Positions 24,591 to 31,381 of a stretch of DNA of 34,039 nucleotides are shown here, in pieces; position 1 is the first letter of the stretch; the number at the start of each line of letters is the position of its first letter. The DNA is from Noviherbaspirillum denitrificans. Its GTDB lineage: Bacteria > Pseudomonadota > Gammaproteobacteria > Burkholderiales > Burkholderiaceae_D. The notes below the pieces were generated by a model. That model ran no database searches, had not been told where the DNA came from, and was given only the letters and a program-made list of their open reading frames with translations. The DNA is taken from NCBI RefSeq assembly GCF_002211445.1, contig NZ_LSTO01000001.1, positions 2,221,083 through 2,255,121 on the forward strand, written 5' to 3'. A program made the position numbers and the translations under genes.

Positions 24591-25610
24591 CTGTACGCCG
24601 GCGGCAGTTTCGGCCGCCGCGCCGGCAAGGATTCTGACTACATCCTGGAAGCGGCGCATATCGTCAAGGCCATCAACGGCCGTGCGCCGGTCAAGCTGGT
24701 CTGGCTGCGCGAGGATGACATGCGGGGTGGCTACTACCGGCCCGCGTTCCACCACCGCCTCAAGGCCGGGCTCGACGAACAGGGCAGGCTGGTCGGCTGG
24801 CATCATCGGCTGGTCGGACAGTCCATCCTCACCGGCTCGCCTTTCGATGCCATGGTCAAGGATGGCATCGATTTCGTCTCGGTCGAAGGCGCGAGCAATC
24901 TGCCGTATGCCATCCCCAACCTGCAGGTCGAGCTCCACACGCCGACCGACATCAACGTGCCGGTGCTGTGGTGGCGTTCGGTCGGTTCCACGCACACCGC
25001 GTTTTCGACGGAATGCTTCATCGACGAACTCGCGCAGGCGGCGGACAAGGATCCGGTCGCATGGCGCCTGTCCATGCTCGACAAACACCCGCGCCATGCG
25101 GCGGTGCTCAAACTGGCGGCCGACAAGGCAGGCTGGGGCACACCGCTGCAACCGGGCAAGGCCGGCGAGCGTCGCGGACGCGGCGTTGCGGTCCACGAAT
25201 CCTTCGGCTCCTTCGTCGCGCAGGTCGCGGAAGTGAGCGTGAAGGACGACGGCAGCTTCCATGTTGACCGCATCGTCTGCGCGGTCGATTGCGGCACCGC
25301 GATCAACCCCGACATCATCCGCGCGCAAGTCGAAGGCTCGGTCGGTTTCGGGCTGTCGACGGTATTGCAGAATGCGATCACGCTGACCGGCGGCAAGGTC
25401 GACCAATCGAACTTCCATGACTACCAGCCCACGCGCATCACCGACATGCCGCGCGTCGACGTGCACATCATGCAGTCCGGCGAAAAGCCGACCGGCATCG
25501 GCGAACCCGCCGTGCCGCCGCTGGCACCGGCCATCGCCAACGCACTGGCGGCGGCGACCGGCAAGCGGGTACGCAAGCTGCCGGTCACAAAAGACATGCT
25601 GAAGGCCTGA
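24591..25610 (+). pseudogene. Molybdenum hydroxylase large subunit (IorB/xanthine dehydrogenase-like), 5'-truncated
   Basis: The frame gives the C-terminal 339 residues of a protein whose family usually has about 730. It starts abruptly in LYAGGSFGRRAGKDSD, where complete proteins carry the YLGGGFGRR molybdopterin-binding turn, after an in-frame stop at 24582. The remaining half has REDDMRGGYYRP, RSVGSTHTAFSTECFIDELA, AVDCGTAINPD and the catalytic Glu in GIGEPAVPPLAPAIANAL. The N-terminal half and any small [2Fe-2S] subunit gene are missing, so it cannot be a normal enzyme. Truncation coincides with the island edge. XdhC follows two bases after its stop, the usual operon position. Confidence 0.85.
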
Positions 25611-25612
25611 CC

Positions 25613-26611
25613 ATGTACAGCACCGACCGGCAAGTACTCAACGCGGCGTTGCGCTGGGCGGCATCCGGGCACCGCTTCGCGCTCGTGACCGTGGCAAGGA
25701 CATGGGGCTCTGCGCCACGCCAGCCCGGCGCGTGGCTGGCGCTGCGCGAAGACGGCCTGGTCGAAGGCTCGGTGTCTGGCGGCTGCATCGAGGATGACCT
25801 GGTCGAGCGCATGCGTGCCGGCAAGATCACGGGCGACGCGCCTTTCAAGCTGGTGTATGGGCTGAGCAAGGACGAGGCGGTGCGCTTCGGTCTTCCCTGC
25901 GGCGGCACGCTGGAACTGGTGGTTGAGCCCTCACCCGACCTTGCGCAGCTCAAGGACATGTCGGCCCGGCTCGATGACCGCCGGCTTGTCGTCCGCCGGG
26001 TTGACCTCGACAGCGGACGGGTCAGCATGCACGCCGCGCGGCGCGAGGACATGCTGCATTGGGACGGCGTGCAGCTCACCACGGTGCACGGTCCGCAATG
26101 GCGATTGCTGATCATCGGCGCCGGACAGATATCGCGCTACCTGGCGCAGATGGCGATTGCACTGGACTATGAAGTCATCGTCTGCGACCCGCGCGAAGAA
26201 TACCTGCACGGCTGGGACGTGCCTGCCGCGCGCGTGCTGAGCACCATCATGCCCGACGACGCCATCCTCGCGCTGCAGGTGGATGCGCGCACTGCCGTCG
26301 TCGCGCTGACGCACGATCCGAAACTGGATGACATGGCGCTGCTGGAAGCCCTGAAGTCGCCCGCCTTCTATGTCGGCGCGCTCGGCTCGAAGCGCAACAG
26401 CGAACGCCGGCGCGAACGGCTGGTGCAGCATTTCGGCTTTCTGGAAAGCGAAGTGGAAAAGCTGCGCGGCCCGGTCGGGCTGCCGATCGGCAGCAAGACG
26501 CCGCCGGAAATCGCCGTCTCCATCCTCGCCGGCATGATCGCAGCGCGCAATGAGGTTAGACTGGTTGCCGCAGGCGAGGCGCCTTTGCCTGCGGAACACG
26601 AGATCGGGTGA
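25613..26611 (+). CDS. xdhC: XdhC/CoxI-family molybdenum hydroxylase maturation protein
   Basis: A 332-residue protein. The N-terminal XdhC_CoxI domain shows TWGSAPRQPGAWLAL, GSVSGGCIEDDLVE (52-65) and GLPCGGTLEL; the C-terminal half is a Rossmann-like domain beginning LLIIGAGQISRYLAQ (165-179) and containing VGALGSKRNSERRRERL. XdhC binds molybdopterin, helps sulfurate the cofactor and inserts it into the large subunit. It follows the truncated IorB-like gene by two bases and overlaps the next gene. Intact, but its partner here is not; the second hydroxylase at 31.4 kb could use it. Confidence 0.92.
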   Translation: MYSTDRQVLNAALRWAASGHRFALVTVARTWGSAPRQPGAWLALREDGLVEGSVSGGCIEDDLVERMRAGKITGDAPFKLVYGLSKDEAVRFGLPCGGTLELVVEPSPDLAQLKDMSARLDDRRLVVRRVDLDSGRVSMHAARREDMLHWDGVQLTTVHGPQWRLLIIGAGQISRYLAQMAIALDYEVIVCDPREEYLHGWDVPAARVLSTIMPDDAILALQVDARTAVVALTHDPKLDDMALLEALKSPAFYVGALGSKRNSERRRERLVQHFGFLESEVEKLRGPVGLPIGSKTPPEIAVSILAGMIAARNEVRLVAAGEAPLPAEHEIG

Positions 26612-27576
26612 ATCAATTGGCACAACCGGATAAGATGCATACAGCAACGGATCGCCTGCACGCCGTGCGCGAGGCACTGGCACGCAGCATCGCCGCGCGT
26701 CCCCTTCCCGATGGTGAACCGGTAACCACCGCCATCCCGTCGCTCTCGCTGTTCACGCGCACCACGCCTTCCGAACCCACCAATTGCATGTACATGCCCA
26801 GCCTCGCGCTGGTCGTGCAGGGCGACAAGCGGGTGATGCTCGGCGACGATACCTTTCTCTATGGCGCCGGCCGTTTCCTGATTACATCGGTTGACCTGCC
26901 GGTGATCGGCGAAGTGCTCGAAGCAAGCCCCGAGTCGCCATTCATGGCGCTGGTGCTGACAATTGACCGGCGCGTCGTGACCGAACTGATCATGGAAAAC
27001 AAGTTCCGCGTGCCGCGCGCCGAATCGAATGGACGCGGGCTCTCGGTGGGCGAGGCATCGCTGCCGCTGCTCCAGGCCTTCCAGCGCCTGGTCGACTTGC
27101 TCGACGATCCAGACGATATTCCCGCGCTGGCGCCGCTCATCGAACGAGAAATCCTGTACCGCCTTCTAGTGAGCGACCAGGGCGCCCGCCTGCGCCAGAT
27201 CGCCTCCACCGGCAGCCAGAGCCACCGCATCGCCCGCGCGATCGACTGGCTCAAGGCGCATGCCTGCGAACCGCTGCGCGTCGATGAACTGGCGGCGCTG
27301 GCGCAGATGAGTACCTCCACTTTTCACCATCATTTCCGCGCGCTGACGGCGATGAGCCCGTTGCAGTTCCAGAAATGGCTGCGCCTGAACGAGGCAAGGC
27401 GGCTGATGCTGACCGAGCACGTCGATGCGTCGACGGCGGCCTTCCGGGTCGGCTACGAGAGTCCGTCGCAATTCGGGCGGGAATACCACCGGCTATTCGG
27501 CGCACCGCCTCTGCGCGATATCACTCGCTTGCGGCAGGACGCGTCGGCCGGACTGGTGAGGATGGCAGGCGTGTAG
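26608..27576 (+). CDS. AraC-family regulator with AraC_N (YqhC-type) sensor domain
   Basis: A 322-residue protein. Residues about 25-185 are an AraC_N cupin-like sensor (MYMPSLALVVQGDKRVMLGDDTFLYGAGRFLITSVDLPVIGEV is typical), and from about 210 the double helix-turn-helix follows (LRVDELAALAQMSTSTFHHHFRALT, then AFRVGYESPSQFGREYHRLFG). The GTG start overlaps the xdhC stop by four bases, so it is translationally coupled to it; an in-frame ATG at 26635 is an alternative. YqhC-like members respond to aldehydes, which would suit an aldehyde-oxidising molybdenum enzyme. It probably regulates the IorB-xdhC operon. Confidence 0.9.
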   Translation: MNQLAQPDKMHTATDRLHAVREALARSIAARPLPDGEPVTTAIPSLSLFTRTTPSEPTNCMYMPSLALVVQGDKRVMLGDDTFLYGAGRFLITSVDLPVIGEVLEASPESPFMALVLTIDRRVVTELIMENKFRVPRAESNGRGLSVGEASLPLLQAFQRLVDLLDDPDDIPALAPLIEREILYRLLVSDQGARLRQIASTGSQSHRIARAIDWLKAHACEPLRVDELAALAQMSTSTFHHHFRALTAMSPLQFQKWLRLNEARRLMLTEHVDASTAAFRVGYESPSQFGREYHRLFGAPPLRDITRLRQDASAGLVRMAGV

Positions 27577-27595
27577 GGCGACTCGCAAGCGCCCG

Positions 27596-29002
27596 CTACA
27601 GCACCTTCCCCGGATTCATCAACCCCAGCGGATCCAGCGCCTGCTTGATCACTCCCATCAGCCGCAATTCCGTGTCCGATTTGTAGCGCCTGATCTCGTC
27701 GCGCTTCAACTCCCCCAGTCCATGCTCGGCGGAGATTGATCCCGCGAACCGGTGCACGCTGTCGTGCACGACGCGGTTCACCGCTTCCTGCTGTTCGATG
27801 AACTGCGCATCGTTCATGCCCTCGGGCGCTGACACGTTGTAGTGCAGGTTGCCGTCGCCGAGATGGCCGAAGACAAGCATGCGGCATCCGGGGAAGCGTT
27901 GTGCGAGCAGGTTGTCGGTCTCGCCGATGAAGCGCCCGATGTCCGAAATCGGAATCGATACGTCATGCTTGATGTGCTTGCCTTCCGCCGCCTGCGCCAG
28001 CGTGATGTGTTCACGCAGGTTCCACAATGCGCGGGACTGGGCGATCGAGGAGGCCACCACCGCATCGGTGACCAGGTCGCGTTCCATCGCCTCCGACATC
28101 AGCGCCTCCAGCGTGGCCGTGGCGTGCTCTTCCGATTCGCTGTCCGATATTTCCAGCAATGCGTACTGCGGATGCTCCTCCGTGAACGGCAGCCGCATGT
28201 CCGGGAAATGCTTCGTCACCAGCGCCAGGCTGAATTGCGACATCAGCTCGAAGCCGGTGAGGGCCGCACCACATAATGCCTGCGCGCTGGCCAGCAGCGC
28301 GACCGCATCGTCCTGCGTGCGCAGCGCGGCGAGGGCGGTCAGGCAAGCCTTCGGTTGCGGGAACAGTTTCAGCACCGCGCCGGTGATGATGCCGAGCGTG
28401 CCTTCGGCGCCGATGTACAGGTCGCGCAGGTCATAGCCGGTGTTGTCCTTGCGCAGTCCGCGCAGGCCATCCCATTTCTCTCCCTGAGGCGTGACCACTT
28501 CCAGGCCCAGGCAAAGCTCGCGCATGTTGCCGTAGCGGAGGACGGCGGTGCCGCCGGCGTTGGTCGCGAGGTTGCCGCCGATCGTGCAGCTGCCTTCCGC
28601 CGCCAGCGACAGCGGAAACAGCCGGCCTGCCGCCGTGGCCGCGTTCTGCACTTCTTCCAGGATGCAGCCGGCGTCGACGGTGATGGTGTTGTTGAGCGGG
28701 TCGATCGCACGGATCCGGTTCAGACGCTTGAGCGAGAGGACAACCGCGGTACCGCTGCGGTCCGGCACACTGCCGGCGACGAGGCCGGTGTTGCCGCCCT
28801 GTGGCACGACGGGAACGCGCGCATCGGCGCAGAGCTTTACGATGGCGGCGACTTCATTCGCGTCCGCCGGGCGGATCACGGCCAGCGCATTGCCCGTCGT
28901 ACGGCCGCGCCAGTCGGTGAGGTAGGGCGCCATGTCATCCGCGGCGGTCAGTACGTGGTTGGCGCCCGTCAAAGCGCGGCAGCGGTCAAGAAAATCGGTC
29001 AT
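27596..29002 (-). CDS. FAD-linked 2-hydroxyacid oxidoreductase (GlcD/D-lactate dehydrogenase type)
   Basis: A 468-residue FAD enzyme of the PCMH fold. The FAD pyrophosphate loop is PQGGNTGLVAG (67-77), then AEGSCTIGGNLATNAGGT and IGAEGTLGIITGAVLKLFP. The C-terminal oxidase domain has the metal-site HLGDGNLHYNVSAP and the late EHGLGELKRDEI. Family members oxidise D-lactate, glycolate, D-2-hydroxyglutarate or similar acids and pass electrons to quinone or cytochrome; no FeS partner subunit is adjacent. It diverges from a LysR gene and converges with the AraC gene 19 bases away. Confidence 0.92.
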   Translation of the reverse strand: MTDFLDRCRALTGANHVLTAADDMAPYLTDWRGRTTGNALAVIRPADANEVAAIVKLCADARVPVVPQGGNTGLVAGSVPDRSGTAVVLSLKRLNRIRAIDPLNNTITVDAGCILEEVQNAATAAGRLFPLSLAAEGSCTIGGNLATNAGGTAVLRYGNMRELCLGLEVVTPQGEKWDGLRGLRKDNTGYDLRDLYIGAEGTLGIITGAVLKLFPQPKACLTALAALRTQDDAVALLASAQALCGAALTGFELMSQFSLALVTKHFPDMRLPFTEEHPQYALLEISDSESEEHATATLEALMSEAMERDLVTDAVVASSIAQSRALWNLREHITLAQAAEGKHIKHDVSIPISDIGRFIGETDNLLAQRFPGCRMLVFGHLGDGNLHYNVSAPEGMNDAQFIEQQEAVNRVVHDSVHRFAGSISAEHGLGELKRDEIRRYKSDTELRLMGVIKQALDPLGLMNPGKVL

Positions 29003-29048
29003 GCGTCTCTCCTACAGTAGTTCGAGCCGATCTTAGGATTGCCGCCTA

Positions 29049-29096
29049 TATCTGTCCAATATATATTGATGGCAGTTTTTATATTAAGAACAGATA
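29049..29096. promoter_or_regulatory. Putative LysR operator region between divergent genes
   Basis: The 100-base gap between the FAD oxidase and LysR starts contains a perfect 12-base palindrome CAATATATATTG (29057-29068). It also has an inverted pair TATCTGT (29049-29055) and ACAGATA (29090-29096) with starts 41 bases apart, about four helical turns. Two dyads like this fit recognition and activation sites of a LysR tetramer. The assignment to the adjacent LysR is inference. Confidence 0.45.
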
Positions 29097-29102
29097 ACAG
29101 AA

Positions 29103-30002
29103 ATGGAACTCCGCCACCTGCGCTACTTCGTCGCCGTCGCCGAAGAACTGTCCTTCACGCGGGCCGCCGAACGGCTGCATATCGGGCAGCCGCCGCTGAG
29201 CCAGCAGATCCAGGCGCTCGAAGCCGAAATCGGCGTGACGCTGCTGGACCGGTCGCGGCGCTGGGTCAGGCTGACGGAGCCGGGGCGGCTGTTCCTGGAA
29301 GATGCGCGCCGTATCCTTGCACTGTCGTCGGGTGCCGCGGAGACGGCGCGGCGCGCGCAACGAGGGGAAGCCGGCGAACTGCGCATCGGGTTCACGCGCT
29401 CGATTCCGTACACGCCGATCTTTCCGGCCATCATCAATGCGTATCGCAAACAGTTTCCGGAAGTCAGTCTGCGCTTACAGGACATGACGACCAAGCAGCA
29501 GGCGGCCGCGCTGAAGGACGGTGCGCTCGACCTCGGCTTCATGCGGCCGCTGGATGCGGCAAGCCCGGAAGGACTGGAACTGACCGTCCTCGCACGCGAC
29601 GGATTCGCGGCGGTCCTGCCGGCCGATCACCGCCTTGTCGGCAAGGCATCCATTGCGATCGGCGAGCTGCGCGACGAAGATTTCGTGATGTTTCCGTACG
29701 ACGACGGGACGACATTGACGCCGCGGATCATTGCGCTGTGCCGGGAAGCGGGATTTGAACCGCGGCTGGTGATGGAGGCGCGCGAAGCAGCGGCGATTGG
29801 CGGGCTCGTTGCGGCGGGATGCGGCGTGTCTGTCTTGCCTGCGGTGCTGGGAAGCATGGGCATCCAGGGAGCGTGTTTCCGGCCGCTCAAGGGCAAGGGG
29901 GCGACGGCCAATCTGGTGCTGGCCCGGCGCCGCGGGGATGGCAGCGCACTGGTCAAGGCTTTTCTCGGTATTGCCGCGGGAGCCAGTGTGCGCAAGCGCT
30001 GA
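29103..30002 (+). CDS. LysR-family transcriptional regulator
   Basis: A 299-residue protein. The N-terminal winged helix (ELRHLRYFVAVAEELSFTRAAERLHIGQPPLSQQIQALE, about 2-41) is the textbook LysR signature, and residues about 90-290 are the periplasmic-binding-like effector domain (GELRIGFTRSIPYTPIF onward). The opening resembles the BenM/CatM/CbnR branch that senses aromatic-acid intermediates. It diverges from the FAD oxidase gene, the usual arrangement for regulator and target, and it may also act on the Bug and hydroxylase genes downstream. It ends just before a hairpin. Confidence 0.94.
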   Translation: MELRHLRYFVAVAEELSFTRAAERLHIGQPPLSQQIQALEAEIGVTLLDRSRRWVRLTEPGRLFLEDARRILALSSGAAETARRAQRGEAGELRIGFTRSIPYTPIFPAIINAYRKQFPEVSLRLQDMTTKQQAAALKDGALDLGFMRPLDAASPEGLELTVLARDGFAAVLPADHRLVGKASIAIGELRDEDFVMFPYDDGTTLTPRIIALCREAGFEPRLVMEAREAAAIGGLVAAGCGVSVLPAVLGSMGIQGACFRPLKGKGATANLVLARRRGDGSALVKAFLGIAAGASVRKR

Positions 30003-30024
30003 CCGGACATCCGGATGTATTTGA

Positions 30025-30089
30025 AGGGTGCGCCCCGTGTACCGGTGCTGATTGCGGCAATGGTGCGCAGGGCGCACCCTACCTCTTTT
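30025..30089 (+). terminator. Terminator built from a dispersed palindromic repeat, after LysR
   Basis: AGGGTGCGCCC (30025-30035) and GGGCGCACCCT (30070-30080) pair perfectly over eleven bases across a 34-base loop, and five T residues follow at 30085-30089. The right arm belongs to a 25-base unit (30058-30082) that recurs at 31335-31359. The rest of the 345-base gap to the Bug gene is A/T-rich and holds only the promoter at 30251. Confidence 0.65.
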
Positions 30090-30250
30090 TCTGAATGGGC
30101 AGTAATGCTCGTTATCAAAAGAGCAATCACGTTTCCTGATGTACTTTCCGGAAATCGCCTGTTCCATTACCCATGATGCACCGCAGTTTTGCCTGGGAAT
30201 TCCCGCCATTTGAATCATTTCAACTGATATTTACAATCACTATTTATTAT

Positions 30251-30279
30251 TTGTTTTGATTGTTCGCGCTCCTTATACT
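30251..30279 (+). promoter_or_regulatory. Promoter of the Bug-type binding-protein gene
   Basis: TTGTTT (30251-30256) and TATACT (30274-30279) are 17 bases apart in an A/T-rich region about 70 bases ahead of the ATG at 30348. Confidence 0.55.
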
Positions 30280-30347
30280 GCCTTCTCGTGACCAGAGGGT
30301 TCCACGCCCCGCCCACCCCTTGGGGATCAAGAGAATTGGAGACCGTA

Positions 30348-31325
30348 ATGATCAGAGCAGTCCGCAACCTCGCACTATCCATTTGCGCCGGGCTGGTAAT
30401 GGCCGCACCGGCAATCGCCAATACTTCCGCCTATCCCAACCAGCCGATCCGCATCGTGGTCCCGTACGCGCCGGGCGGCTTCAACGACACTATCGCCCGC
30501 CTGGTCGGCAAGAAGCTGCAGGATTCCTGGGGGCAACCGGTGATCGTGGACAACCGGCCGGGCGGCGGGACCATCCTTGGCCTGACCAACGCGGCCAAGT
30601 CGCCGCCGGATGGCTACACGCTGGCCGTGGTCGGCTTCCCCACCGTTGCCAACCAGTTCCTGCACAAGAAGCTGACCTACGACACCAACAAGGATTTCAC
30701 GCCGGTCGTGCTCGGCGCCTATTCGCCGAACCTGCTGGTGGTCCGTGCCGATTCGCCGATCAAGTCGCTGAAGGATTTCATTGCGGCTGCGAAAGCCAAG
30801 CCGGGCAAGCTGAATTACGCCAGCGCGGGTAACGGCACCTCGAACCACTTGACGATGGAGTACTTCAAGAGCGTGGCAGGCATCGACCTCACGCAGGTGC
30901 CGTACAAGGGCAGCGCGCCGATGATCACCGACCTGCTTGGCGGTCAGGTGGACATCATGTTCGACAACGCGCCGCATGTGATGCCGCACGTCAAGGCCGG
31001 CAAGCTGCGCGCGCTGGCGATCACCAGCGAAAAGCGTTCGCCGCTGCTACCGGATGTGCCGACCGTGTCCGAACTCGGCTTCCCCGACTTCGTAGTGTCG
31101 GTCTGGTACGGCTTCTCCGCGCCCGCCGGCACGCCGCCGGAGATCATCGCCAAGCTCAACGGCGAGATCAACAAGATCCTCAAGGCGGATGACATCAAGA
31201 AGGCATTCGTTGATGCCGGCGTGGACCCGCTCGGCGGCAGCACCCAGCAGTTCGACACCTACTTCAAGTCGCAGAGCGCGCGCTGGGGCAAGGTCATCAA
31301 GGATGCCAACGTGGTGGCGGACTGA
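30348..31325 (+). CDS. Bug/TctC-family periplasmic solute-binding protein
   Basis: The start at 30348 is preferred to an in-frame ATG 60 bases upstream, because GGAGA lies five bases ahead and a signal peptide then begins at once (MIRAVRNLALSI, hydrophobic core, cleavage near AIA). The mature protein of about 300 residues opens with YPNQPIRIVVPYAPGGFNDT, the family signature, followed by VDNRPGGGTILG, YASAGNGTSNHL, VPYKGSAPMITDLLGGQVD and PTVSELGFPDF. Bug proteins bind carboxylates; most, as here, lack a TctAB partner nearby and may act as sensors or shared receptors. The hydroxylase gene begins 56 bases downstream, so cotranscription is likely. Confidence 0.94.
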   Translation: MIRAVRNLALSICAGLVMAAPAIANTSAYPNQPIRIVVPYAPGGFNDTIARLVGKKLQDSWGQPVIVDNRPGGGTILGLTNAAKSPPDGYTLAVVGFPTVANQFLHKKLTYDTNKDFTPVVLGAYSPNLLVVRADSPIKSLKDFIAAAKAKPGKLNYASAGNGTSNHLTMEYFKSVAGIDLTQVPYKGSAPMITDLLGGQVDIMFDNAPHVMPHVKAGKLRALAITSEKRSPLLPDVPTVSELGFPDFVVSVWYGFSAPAGTPPEIIAKLNGEINKILKADDIKKAFVDAGVDPLGGSTQQFDTYFKSQSARWGKVIKDANVVAD

Positions 31326-31334
31326 GAAGACACG

Positions 31335-31359
31335 CAATGGTGCGCGGGGCGCGCCCTAC
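31335..31359 (+). repeat. Dispersed GC-rich palindromic repeat, second copy
   Basis: Matches 30058-30082 at 23 of 25 positions and has the same GGTGCGC ... GCGC/ACCCTAC dyad. It lies in the 56-base gap between the Bug gene and the hydroxylase gene. REP-like intergenic units of this type are common in betaproteobacteria. It may form a short mRNA hairpin between the two genes. Confidence 0.65.
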
Positions 31360-31381
31360 GATTCAAGAGCGAGACCGATCC

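Noticed and set aside
24459-25466. 335-codon minus-strand frame opposite the truncated IorB-like gene
   Set aside because: The plus strand carries recognisable hydroxylase motifs, while the minus frame has none and reads as low-information Arg/Asp-rich sequence.
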